Below, piece after piece: positions 53,521-61,722 of a stretch of 64,000 bases of DNA. The stretch's first letter is position 1. Each line of letters starts with the position of its first letter. The stretch covers positions 53,785 to 117,784 of the forward strand of contig CAZZIP010000008.1 in the NCBI GenBank assembly GCA_964654415.1, in the 5' to 3' direction. Below the pieces are notes generated by a model. It was not told where the DNA came from. It saw nothing but the letters and a program-made list of their open reading frames with translations, and made no database searches. Position numbers and translations under genes: made by a program. This DNA is from Methylohalobius sp964654415. Lineage in GTDB: Bacteria > Pseudomonadota > Gammaproteobacteria > Methylococcales > Methylothermaceae.

Positions 53521-55965
53521 ATGCAGGAAATAACGCCGTCTGTGGAGATCCACTCTATTAAACAAGCCCTGATCAATCATTTGATTTATTCGCTGGGCAA
53601 AGATCCGGTCGAGGCCGGGGAACGCGACTGGTTTCTCGCCCTCGCTTATACGGTCCGGGACCGGCTGACGCTGCGCTGGATGGAAACCCGGCGCCGCTAT
53701 TACCTAAAAAGCGCCAAGTGCGTATATTACCTGTCTATGGAATATTTGCTCGGATGCTCGCTGATCAACAACCTGCTCAATCTGGGGGAATACGAGACTT
53801 TCCGCCAAGCCTTGGAAGAATTGGGACAGGATCTGGACCGACTGGCGGAAATCGAAGACGAGGCCGCCCTCGGCAACGGCGGCTTGGGAAGGCTGGCGGC
53901 GTGCTTTTTGGACTCGCTGGCGACTTTGCACCTACCCGGCTTTGGCTACGGCATCCGCTACGAATACGGTATCTTCCGCCAGGCGATCGAAAACGGCTGG
54001 CAGGTGGAACACCCCGATAACTGGCTGCGCTATCCCCATCCATGGGAGATCGCGCGTCCGGAAATCCGTTACCTAGTCCAATTTGGCGGACGCACGGAAA
54101 GTTATCAGGACGACCAAGGCAGGCGGCGCTACCGCTGGGTAGCAGGCGAAGAGGTGTTGGCTCTGGCCTACGACGTCCCCATCCCCGGCTACGGCGGGCA
54201 GACTGCAAACAACCTGCGCTTGTGGACGGCCAAAGCCTCGCGTGAGTTCGACCTGAGCTATTTCAACCAGGGCAACTACATCCAGGCAGTGGCGGAGAAG
54301 ATCCAATCCGAGAATCTGGCCAAAGTGCTTTATCCAGACGATACCACGCCAATGGGCCGCGAGCTGCGTTTAAGACAGGAGTACTTCTTCGCCAGCGCCT
54401 CGGTGCAAGACATCTTGGCCCAATATCTTAAAGATCACCAAAAACTCGATGCTTTTCCTGAAAGAGTCGCCATCCAGCTCAACGACACCCATCCGGCGTT
54501 GGCCATCCCAGAACTGCTGCGGCTATTGCTCGACCAACATGGGCTTTCTTGGGAACGCGCCTTTAAGCTCACTGTGGACACTTTTTCCTACACCAACCAC
54601 ACGCTTCTTCCGGAAGCGCTGGAGACTTGGCCGGTCAGCCTGTTCGAACGCTTGCTCCCGCGCCACCTTGAAATCATCTACGAAATCAACGCCCGTTTCT
54701 TGCACGAAGTCAAGGAGCGCCATGCCGGCGATGGCGATCTTGTGCGCCGTCTGTCTTTGATCGAGGAGGGTAGGGAAAAGTGCATCCGCATGGCGCATCT
54801 GGCGGTCGTCGGCAGCCACAAGATCAACGGCGTCTCCAAGCTCCACACTCAGTTGATGCAGGAGACGATTTTTAAAGATTTCGCCAAGATTTATCCGGAT
54901 CGCTTCTGCAACATCACCAACGGCGTCACGCCTAGGCGCTGGCTCAATCAGGCCAATCCTCCACTGGCCGAGCTGATCACCCAGGCTCTAGGTTCCAAGC
55001 AATGGATCGGCGATGCGGAAATGCTTGAGAAACTCGCCCCCATGGCCCAGGATTCGGCCTTTTGCCAGGCATTCTGGGCGGTGAAACAAAAAAACAAGGC
55101 CAAGCTGGGTGAGCATCTGCGCAGTTGTCTGAAAGTAGAGATCGATCCTGCCAGCCTGTTCGACGTCCAGATCAAGCGCATCCACGAATACAAGCGCCAG
55201 CTCCTCAACGTCCTCCACGTCATCACCCGCTACAACCGCCTGCGCGCAGGTTACGAGCTTCTCCCCCGCACCGTGATCTTGGGCGGCAAAGCCGCCCCCG
55301 GCTATGCCCTGGCCAAGCTGATCATTAAATTGATCTTGGACGTGGCCCAAGTCGTCAACCGCGACCCAAAGGTCAGGGAGTATCTTAAGGTCGTGTTCGT
55401 CCCCAATTACGGGGTCAGCTGCGCGATGCGGCTGATTCCGGCGACCGAGCTTTCGGAGCAGATTTCCATGGCCGGTACCGAAGCCTCTGGCACCAGCGTG
55501 ATGAAGATGGCTTTGAATGGCGCCCTGACCATCGGCACTTTGGACGGAGCCAACATCGAACTGCGCGAAGCGGTCGGGGAAGAAAACTTCTTTTGCTTTG
55601 GCCACACCGCTGAGGAACTCAAAGCGCAGTTCTCACGCGGCTACTACCCGCGGGATTACTATCAGAAAAACTTAGAACTCAAACGAGCACTAGATATGAT
55701 CGCTGAAGGATTTTTCTCCCCCGATGACCCCGGTCGTTTTCGGCCTTTGATCGACCCTTTGCTCAAAAGCGACCGCTTTGCCGTCCTGGCCGATTATGAG
55801 AGTTACATCGCCTGCCAGGAGCGTATCGACCGGCTTTATCTGAACCCAGAAAACTGGGCTTCTCGGGCAATTCTCAACCTTGCTTATGCCGGTCGGTTCT
55901 CCAGCGACCGAGCCATTTGGGAATACGCGCGCAATATCTGGCAAATCCAACCGGTGGCTAATTAA
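53521..55965 (+). CDS. glgP: Glycogen/starch/alpha-glucan phosphorylase, second copy
   Basis: The 814-residue enzyme has the same family motifs as the copy at 50163: LGNGGLGRLAACFLDSLATL, QLNDTHPALAIPELLR, IKRIHEYKRQLLN and GTLDGANIEL. The PLP-lysine motif is altered: TSVMKMALNGA replaces the usual TGNMKF, though the lysine itself is kept. It differs enough along its length from the first copy to be an old paralogue, not a recent duplicate. I start at ATG 53521. A TTG four codons upstream is possible. DUF475 follows after six bases. Confidence 0.95.
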   Translation: MQEITPSVEIHSIKQALINHLIYSLGKDPVEAGERDWFLALAYTVRDRLTLRWMETRRRYYLKSAKCVYYLSMEYLLGCSLINNLLNLGEYETFRQALEELGQDLDRLAEIEDEAALGNGGLGRLAACFLDSLATLHLPGFGYGIRYEYGIFRQAIENGWQVEHPDNWLRYPHPWEIARPEIRYLVQFGGRTESYQDDQGRRRYRWVAGEEVLALAYDVPIPGYGGQTANNLRLWTAKASREFDLSYFNQGNYIQAVAEKIQSENLAKVLYPDDTTPMGRELRLRQEYFFASASVQDILAQYLKDHQKLDAFPERVAIQLNDTHPALAIPELLRLLLDQHGLSWERAFKLTVDTFSYTNHTLLPEALETWPVSLFERLLPRHLEIIYEINARFLHEVKERHAGDGDLVRRLSLIEEGREKCIRMAHLAVVGSHKINGVSKLHTQLMQETIFKDFAKIYPDRFCNITNGVTPRRWLNQANPPLAELITQALGSKQWIGDAEMLEKLAPMAQDSAFCQAFWAVKQKNKAKLGEHLRSCLKVEIDPASLFDVQIKRIHEYKRQLLNVLHVITRYNRLRAGYELLPRTVILGGKAAPGYALAKLIIKLILDVAQVVNRDPKVREYLKVVFVPNYGVSCAMRLIPATELSEQISMAGTEASGTSVMKMALNGALTIGTLDGANIELREAVGEENFFCFGHTAEELKAQFSRGYYPRDYYQKNLELKRALDMIAEGFFSPDDPGRFRPLIDPLLKSDRFAVLADYESYIACQERIDRLYLNPENWASRAILNLAYAGRFSSDRAIWEYARNIWQIQPVAN

Positions 55966-55971
55966 GATCGT

Positions 55972-56970
55972 ATGAAACATTTTCGCTATTCCTTTTTGCT
56001 TGCCTTGATAGCGCTTCCTGCCGCTTATCTGTGGGGACAAAAGACCGCCTTGGGCGGGATGAAGGCGGCAGTGCTTGCAGCGTTTTTAGGAATCATGGAA
56101 GTCAGCTTGTCGTTTGACAACGCGGTCGTCAACGCCTCGGTCTTGCGCTACATGGAGGAGAAATGGCGGCGCTACTTTTTGACTTGGGGAATCCTGATCG
56201 CCGTATTCGGCATGCGCCTTTTGTTTCCCTTGCTCATCATCGCGCTCGCTACCGGTCTGGGCTTGGGGGAGGTCGTTAAGATGGCGTTTACCTTGCCTGA
56301 GGAATACGCCCACCACGTGCAAGCTGCCCACGTTGAAATTGCCGCCTTCGGTGGGGTGTTTTTGCTGTTGGTATTTTTGGGGTTTCTGTTCAACGAAGGC
56401 AAAACCTTGCACTGGTTGGGGGTAGTAGAGGAAAAACTGGCGGCGGCAGGCAAAGTGGAATCCATAGAAATCGTCGTTGCGCTTTTGGCGCTGATGGTGG
56501 TCCAGGTCTTTCTCCCCGAGGCGGAGAGGCTTGACGCTTTGATCGCCGGGATGTGGGGGATTATCGCCTTCACGCTCACCGACGGTCTGTCAGATGCCTT
56601 TGCGGTCAGCGCCGCCCCGATCCGCTCCGGGATCATGGGGTTTATGTACCTGCAGGTGCTGGATGCTTCGTTTTCTTTAGACGGCGTCGTCGGGGCTTTT
56701 GCCATCACTAAGGACGTGGTGGTCATCATGCTCGGTTTGGGCGTGGGGGCGATGTTTGTGCGTAGCCTGACCGTCTTTTTGGTGCACAAAGGGACTTTGG
56801 AGCAATACGTCTTCCTCGAACACGGCGCTTTTTATGCCATTGGTGCCTTGGCGCTAATCATGCTCACCAGCATGGTGGTGCCGGTTTCTGAGGTTATCAC
56901 GGCCCTGGTAGGAGTGGGACTGATCGTTTTGTCTTTGATCTCATCGATCAGATATAAGCCTGCAGTCTGA
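55972..56970 (+). CDS. DUF475 family integral membrane protein
   Basis: The 332-residue protein has about nine hydrophobic segments and the conserved acidic signature of the family (FLGIMEVSLSFDNAVVNASVL early, and LQVLDASFSLDGVVGAFAIT in the second half). The paired SFDNA/SLDGV motifs relate it to TerC-type membrane proteins, for which metal transport has been proposed. The start is ATG 55972, six bases after the phosphorylase stop, but a functional link is not evident. DUF475 proteins have no settled role. Confidence 0.88.
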   Translation: MKHFRYSFLLALIALPAAYLWGQKTALGGMKAAVLAAFLGIMEVSLSFDNAVVNASVLRYMEEKWRRYFLTWGILIAVFGMRLLFPLLIIALATGLGLGEVVKMAFTLPEEYAHHVQAAHVEIAAFGGVFLLLVFLGFLFNEGKTLHWLGVVEEKLAAAGKVESIEIVVALLALMVVQVFLPEAERLDALIAGMWGIIAFTLTDGLSDAFAVSAAPIRSGIMGFMYLQVLDASFSLDGVVGAFAITKDVVVIMLGLGVGAMFVRSLTVFLVHKGTLEQYVFLEHGAFYAIGALALIMLTSMVVPVSEVITALVGVGLIVLSLISSIRYKPAV

Positions 56971-56998
56971 CCCCTGTTCACTCAAGGAGGGAATAAGA

Positions 56999-57709
56999 AT
57001 GCTGCGCAACAGAAGGGGTAGGCCCGACGTCCAAGACTTCCGCCACAGCAAGGTGCGGCGCAGGAATAACCCGCCTGCCGGCATCGCGCCGACCTACGAG
57101 GTGCAAGAGCGCCAGGCTACCCATTACGCCTACGATTCCCACCTGGACCCGCAACTCGTTTGGTCCGGCAAGGCCGAACACCCCTCCTTTGAGGTGGACC
57201 TAGTCTCGCTCCACATCCACGAGCGCATCTCCACGCGGGCGATTTTGGACGCCGTGCGCCGCCTTGAGCCGCTGCAACTGAATCTATTTGGCGAGATTGA
57301 CGCCATCGCCGCCAAATACCAGCCGCAGATTGACCAGGCGCTCACTGAGCTGAACCAGCTCAGGGATGGGATGTCCTCCGCGAAGTGCCGCATCCGCTGT
57401 GGCCGAAGGAAGCCCGCGAGGCCTATTGACGGCATCGGAATCGGAAACGTTGGAGGAGGCATTGGAGACCATCTATCGGCAAACGCCCATCCCGCAGTTT
57501 GCAGAAGCTGTAGGGGCAGACCTCGTGTCTGCCCAAGAGGGCCGGTCTCTGATCGCGGCGGCGATTACCTGACCGCGATGCTCAACCTACTCAAGCGGCA
57601 AGGCAGTGTGCTCTTCCCCGGCGGCAAAAAGATGGAGCTAGGAAAGCTAGGAAACCTCCGACCACTAAACGTGGGCCAGGCGAGCACAAGCGGATTGCCG
57701 TCAAGGTGA
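56999..57709 (+). pseudogene. Remnant of a site-specific DNA-methyltransferase gene
   Basis: The first 100 residues match the N-terminus of a family of site-specific DNA-methyltransferases paired with helicase-type restriction enzymes: YDSHLDPQLVWSGKAEHPSF and VSLHIHERISTRAILDAVRR. The start has a good AAGGAGG site. The catalytic methyltransferase core is absent. After the frame passes through AAKYQPQIDQALTELNQLRD it is disrupted. The next frame reads WDVLREVPHPLWPKEAREAY and stops, which looks like a piece of the C-terminal region. A palindrome at 57514 and further shifted fragments (ending KVIDSRGNEVVRVV) follow. I call it a decayed gene with a large deletion and frameshift. Confidence 0.75.
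57514..57534. repeat. Short GC-rich palindrome in the methyltransferase remnant
   Basis: GGGCAGAC, CTCGT, GTCTGCCC is a perfect eight-base stem with a five-base loop. It is embedded in the degraded part of the methyltransferase gene and resembles small mobile palindromic units. Confidence 0.7.
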
Positions 57710-57775
57710 TCGATTCTCGAGGGAATGAGGTGGTGAGGGTGGTACAATTAGCAAACAAAAAGGAGATTCATCATC

Positions 57776-58525
57776 ATGAGCAGGAAATACGCTAATCCTC
57801 CTCTCCTAGAGGCGGTTTGTGAATTCCGCTTTACCCCAGATACCCCGTGGGATATGACCATCCCTGGCCTGGTTTACGAGAAACTCAGGGATGCCTTTCC
57901 CACAAGAGAACAGCGATTGATGCAAGAGATCGACGAGCTCATCCTAGGGCCGGAGGGCTTTCAGCAGCAAATCCGCATGATGAGCGAACGCACCTTGCTT
58001 TTCGCCGAGGATAAAAAGACGTTTGTCCAGGTAGGGCCTCGCTTGTTGGCAGTCAACTCGTTAAGGCCTTATCCGAGTTGGGCGGGGTTCAAGCCGAAGA
58101 TTGAAAAAGCCTTCGAAGTACTAAGCCGCACGGTTGAGATCAGAGGCTTGGAACGGATTGGTTTGCGGTATATCAATCGAATCGAGATACCAGATTCACT
58201 GGCGAGGCTTAAGGACTACTTGCAGTTTTACCTGTTCGTAGGTCCTCAGCTTCCGCAGGAAATGGCCGCCTTCATAGCTGGCTGTGACTTTCTTTACGCT
58301 CATGGACGGGATCGCTGTAGGGTCCGACTCACACCCGCCCCTTCGAGCTCTCCCCAGCAGCCTGCTCTGAGCTTGGACATGGACTATTTTCTCGCTCAAG
58401 AAAAAGGGGTAGAAGTGCCAGCGGCTATTGACTGGATAGAGGAAGCGCACGCTAAGGTGGAAGAGGTCTTTGAAGGATGCATTACGGATTCTCTCAGAAA
58501 CTTGTTCCAGGAGGTGAGGCAATGA
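57776..58525 (+). CDS. TIGR04255 family protein
   Basis: The 249-residue protein starts MSRKYANPPLLEAVCEFRF, the signature opening of the sporadically distributed TIGR04255 family. It also has FVQVGPRLLAVNSLRPYPSW and a conserved-looking RIGLRYINRIEIP segment. No function is established for the family. The ribosome site AAGGAG is clear and a TACAAT box lies about 35 bases further upstream. Its stop overlaps the next gene (ATGA). With that gene and the HEPN-like gene it forms an intact three-gene unit between two decayed restriction-modification genes. Confidence 0.85.
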   Translation: MSRKYANPPLLEAVCEFRFTPDTPWDMTIPGLVYEKLRDAFPTREQRLMQEIDELILGPEGFQQQIRMMSERTLLFAEDKKTFVQVGPRLLAVNSLRPYPSWAGFKPKIEKAFEVLSRTVEIRGLERIGLRYINRIEIPDSLARLKDYLQFYLFVGPQLPQEMAAFIAGCDFLYAHGRDRCRVRLTPAPSSSPQQPALSLDMDYFLAQEKGVEVPAAIDWIEEAHAKVEEVFEGCITDSLRNLFQEVRQ

Positions 58526-59013
58526 CCGCGACCTCAGCCGTGACCGATCCTTCACAGACGCTGGAGGAAGTATCCTTCCCCCCGAAGAAGAAACTGACAA
58601 GTTTGTTCACTGTCGACACCTCCCGAGTGCTGGAACAGTTAAAGAAGGCAGCTCAGACAGGTTCGCTCATTGCCGACATCTCCCGGATATTGGAACAGTT
58701 AAAAGACGAAGCAGTTTCCGTAAGAGACGTGCAGGAACTCCAAGAGTATCTTCTGAGGTTTCCAGATACGATCGAAGCGCTGGAGGAAACCGTCAGGGCC
58801 GCATCGAACGATCTGCCTGATGCGCAGCTTGTCCTGGAGCTTTACCACGATCCAGAAATCGAGGACGAACACCTTGTGCTCTATGCGCGATTCAAGAATT
58901 ATCCAGAAGACGTGATGGACAGAATTCGAAGTGTTCGCGAGAAATGCCGGGGATCTCTTATTGGGAAAAAAGGATGGGTTCATTTGACTACGGACTTTTC
59001 TCCGGTGGAGTGA
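58522..59013 (+). CDS. Uncharacterised protein of the TIGR04255-HEPN cassette
   Basis: I do not recognise this 163-residue protein. It starts at ATG 58522 in four-base overlap with the TIGR04255 gene. Residues 25-65 hold an imperfect tandem repeat (DTSRVLEQLKKA, then DISRILEQLKDEA). The second half is mixed helix and strand with an acidic motif, LVLELYHDPEIEDEHLVLY. No membrane segment or signal peptide is present. It lies six bases before the HEPN-like gene, and its tight spacing suggests the three products act together. It might be the antitoxin or sensor partner. Confidence 0.75.
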   Translation: MTATSAVTDPSQTLEEVSFPPKKKLTSLFTVDTSRVLEQLKKAAQTGSLIADISRILEQLKDEAVSVRDVQELQEYLLRFPDTIEALEETVRAASNDLPDAQLVLELYHDPEIEDEHLVLYARFKNYPEDVMDRIRSVREKCRGSLIGKKGWVHLTTDFSPVE

Positions 59014-59019
59014 GGCTGG

Positions 59020-59388
59020 ATGAGCTTCAACTGGAACGAGTTTTTGAATCTGGCATGTTATTTGGCCGGGCGAACCACCACTGGGTACTCCAAAGAAGCC
59101 GCAAAGCGCACCTCTGTTAGCCGGGCTTATTACGCTACGTTTTGCCGTGCTCGCAATCACGCCAGGACTCAACTGGGCTTCAAGCCGATGCGCGCAGCAC
59201 GCGACCACAAGCTCCTCAGAGACCATTTTCAGACCTTGGGTGGTAGTTGGGCCGAGATCGGCGAGGCTCTTGATGATTTGAGAAAATGGCGCAACCAATG
59301 CGACTATGACGATGTAGTACCTGCTCTGGATAGGCTGGTCCCAGAGGCGATCTCGGTTGCAGAAAGAGCTTTAAGTCGCTGTGAGTGA
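59020..59388 (+). CDS. HEPN-like protein, possible toxin
   Basis: This 122-residue, mostly helical protein resembles small HEPN proteins. It has a helix with SVSRAYYATFCRARNHART, as in HEPN families where SRAYYAxF is common, and near the end LRKWRNQCDYDD. In active HEPN ribonucleases the motif is R-x4-6-H. Here R-N-Q-C-D-Y puts tyrosine where histidine is expected, so RNase activity is uncertain. It follows the unknown protein by six bases and precedes the restriction-enzyme remnant by six. HEPN proteins are frequent in toxin-antitoxin and anti-phage systems. Confidence 0.72.
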   Translation: MSFNWNEFLNLACYLAGRTTTGYSKEAAKRTSVSRAYYATFCRARNHARTQLGFKPMRAARDHKLLRDHFQTLGGSWAEIGEALDDLRKWRNQCDYDDVVPALDRLVPEAISVAERALSRCE

Positions 59389-59394
59389 CCGCTT

Positions 59395-60102
59395 ATGTCC
59401 CTTCTTGTTAACAATCCCATCATCAATTCGCCTTTCGAGGAACCTATCCGCTTCTGGGAGTACAAGGATGGCCAGCCGGTCCTGGCGGAAGGTCGGCGGC
59501 CAGCCGGTTTTTACCTAAAAGCCCGCAGATCACCAACTGGCACCTGTTCCAGCCCAAAGACGACAGCCGCTCGCGCAGCGTCGTCCAGCGGGGTGCCGAG
59601 AACAATGCGGCCTTTTGCCGCCGCGTGTTGAAGGAACATCCTGATCATCAACGACGAGACCCACCATGCCTATCGCCCCGCGCCATTGCCTGAGGAAGTG
59701 CGAGAGGGCCTTTCAGCAGAAGAGATCGCCGAGCGGGAAGAAGCGACGGTTTGGGTCAGCGGCCTAGACAAGATCGCCGCGGTACGCGGCATCAACTTTT
59801 GCGCCGATTTCTCGGCGACGCCGTTCTACATCAGAGGCAGCGGCCCCTTCAGTCCCCCGTTGACGGGGGACAGCTCCCCGCAGGCGGGGAGCAGGGGGGC
59901 GCCCCGTTCAATCGTCTCGGACTTCGGGCTGGTGGACGCCATCGAATCGGGCATCGTGAAGATTCCCCGCGTGCCCGTAGATACCGTGAGCAAAACCGAA
60001 TGGGAAGGCGAAGGCGACCCGCCGGGTAAGAACAGCAGCCAGCAAACCGCTTGCGCCGAGCCTCTGGCAGGGCGACTTGAACAAAAAATGGGCATGCAAT
60101 AA
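59395..60102 (+). pseudogene. Decayed helicase-type restriction endonuclease gene
   Basis: Three pieces of a BPTD_3080-like restriction endonuclease (type III Res-like helicase) can be read. The N-terminus (59395 on) gives NPIINSPFEEPIRFWEYKDG and EGRRPAGFYLKA. In a shifted frame, about 59527-59632, there is QITNWHLFQPKDD and then FCRRVLKE. From about 59638 a third frame has the DExH-like IINDETHHAYR, then REEATVWVSGLDKIAAVRG, CADFSATPFYIRGSG, an inserted hairpin stretch and VSDFGLVDAIESGIVKIP. Most of the protein is deleted. It begins six bases after the HEPN-like gene, showing the ancestral order methyltransferase, three-gene unit, endonuclease. Confidence 0.8.
59852..59905. repeat. Triple hairpin element inserted in the restriction-enzyme remnant
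   Basis: Three adjacent palindromes are seen: GTCCCCCG-TTGA-CGGGGGAC (59852-59871), CTCCCCGC-AG-GCGGGGAG (59874-59891) and GGGGCGCCCC (59896-59905). They interrupt the protein between FYIRGSG and IVSDFGL, replacing a short stretch of it without breaking the frame. The composition is far more GC-rich than the flanks. It looks like a small mobile palindromic (REP/MITE-like) element. Confidence 0.8.
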
Positions 60103-60210
60103 TTCTCACAGCCAATCGAGCCGCCCCAAAACGGGGCAGACACCATTTGCCTGCTCAGGAAAAGGGCAGGTAAAGACTAACTCTACCTTCTTGTAGCCTC
60201 CAATACATTC

Positions 60211-60226
60211 TGGCATGAAACCTGCT
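60211..60226 (+). promoter_or_regulatory. Sigma-54 promoter of the nitrate transporter operon
   Basis: TGGCATGAAACCTGCT has ten bases between GG and GC and closely matches RpoN promoters. Transcription would begin near 60238, about 24 bases before the ATG at 60262. Upstream (60103-60200) I see a GCCCC-AAAAC-GGGGC hairpin at 60123-60137 but no clear NtrC palindrome. Confidence 0.75.
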
Positions 60227-60261
60227 TCTACTATCGCACGGATTTATCGAGAGGAGGTTTC

Positions 60262-61722
60262 ATGTCCGAGCGACTTAATCTGTTTTCCTTCCGCGGCCGG
60301 ACGCGGATTCTCCATTTGACCTGGTTGGCTTTTTTCCTGACTTTTGTGGTCTGGTTCAACCACGCCCCGCTGTTGGCCTCCATCCGCGAGGCTTTGGGAC
60401 TGACCGAACAGCAGGTGAAAACTCTGTTGATCCTGAACGTGGCCCTGACCATTCCGGCGCGGATCGCAGTCGGGATGCTGGTGGATAAATTCGGCCCCAA
60501 GCGGGTATACTCCAGCCTCCTTTTTCTCGCCGCTTGGCTGTGCTTTGCGTTTGCCCTGGCTGAAGAGTTCACCACTTTGGCTTTGACCCGGTTCCTGCTT
60601 GGCTTTGTGGGGGCGGGATTTGTGATCGGCATCCGCATGATCGGGGAGTGGTTCCCCGCCCGCGAGGTGGGGTTGGCAGAAGGCATCTACGGCGGCTTCG
60701 GCAACTTCGGTTCGGCGGCAGCCGCCATGACCTTGCCCACTCTGGCTTTGTGGTACGGGGGCGAACGCGGCTGGCGCTACGCCATCGCCACCACTGGCGC
60801 CATCGCTTTGGTCTATGCAATCGTCTATTTCTTTTCGGTCTCCGACACCCCCAAGGGTTCTACCTACTTCAAACCGAAAAAAAACGGCGCCATGGAAGTA
60901 AGCTCAGTGGGGGATTTCTTCTTCTACCTCGCCCTCAACCTTCCGCTCTATCTGGCCCTTGGGCTTTTGGTCTGGAAACTGGTGCAGCTTAAGCTGTTCG
61001 ACGTGATCCTGGCCAACTGGCTGTATCTTGGCCTGAGCCTACTTTACGCCTGGCAAGCCTACCACGCCGCCAAGGTCAACCACGGCGTCCTCAAACGGCA
61101 ACCGGTGCCGGCGTTCGACCGCTATAAATTTAAGCAGGTGGCGATTTTGAGCCTGGCGTATTTTATCGCTTTCGGCTCAGAGCTCGCGGTAGTCTCGATG
61201 TTGCCTTTGTTTTTTAAAGACACCTTTGGCCTGAGCGAAGTTACCGCTGGGCTTTTGGCCTCTGGGTTTGCGTTCATGAACCTGGTAGCCCGCCCAGGCG
61301 GCGGCTTCCTCAGCGACCGCTTAAGCCGCAAGAAAACCCTGATTGTGCTTTTGAGCGGCTTAGCTCTCGGGTATCTCACCATGTCCCAGATCAACGCCGC
61401 TTGGCCGCTGTATCTGGCCGTTGCCGTTACCATGGGCTGTTCGTTCTTTGTCCAGGCAGCCGAAGGGGCAGTGTTTGCCATGGTCCCTTTGGTCAAGCGC
61501 CGCCTCACCGGTCAAATCGCCGGCATGGCCGGGGCCTATGGCAACGTGGGTGGGGTCGTGTTTCTGACCGTGTTTTCGTTCGTCAGCCCCCAGGCGCTTT
61601 TCCTGGTGATCGCTGGCTTTGCCCTGCTGGGCATAGCAGCGGCCCTGTTTCTGGAGGAACCTAAAGGTCAGATGGCGGAAGTGCTGCCCGACGGCAGCGT
61701 GCAAATGATCGATGTCGGTTGA
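60262..61722 (+). CDS. Nitrate/nitrite transporter (NarK/NasA type, MFS)
   Basis: The 486-residue major facilitator protein has about twelve membrane helices and the nitrate-nitrite porter signatures: VDKFGPKRVY, GFVGAGFVIGIRMIGEWFP with the substrate-binding arginine region, GIYGGFGNFGSAAAAM in the first half and GAYGNVGGVVFLTVFSF in the second. AGAGGAGG precedes the ATG. It imports nitrate for assimilation or exchanges nitrate and nitrite. A sigma-54 promoter upstream favours assimilation under nitrogen control. The next gene overlaps it by eleven bases. Confidence 0.93.
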   Translation: MSERLNLFSFRGRTRILHLTWLAFFLTFVVWFNHAPLLASIREALGLTEQQVKTLLILNVALTIPARIAVGMLVDKFGPKRVYSSLLFLAAWLCFAFALAEEFTTLALTRFLLGFVGAGFVIGIRMIGEWFPAREVGLAEGIYGGFGNFGSAAAAMTLPTLALWYGGERGWRYAIATTGAIALVYAIVYFFSVSDTPKGSTYFKPKKNGAMEVSSVGDFFFYLALNLPLYLALGLLVWKLVQLKLFDVILANWLYLGLSLLYAWQAYHAAKVNHGVLKRQPVPAFDRYKFKQVAILSLAYFIAFGSELAVVSMLPLFFKDTFGLSEVTAGLLASGFAFMNLVARPGGGFLSDRLSRKKTLIVLLSGLALGYLTMSQINAAWPLYLAVAVTMGCSFFVQAAEGAVFAMVPLVKRRLTGQIAGMAGAYGNVGGVVFLTVFSFVSPQALFLVIAGFALLGIAAALFLEEPKGQMAEVLPDGSVQMIDVG

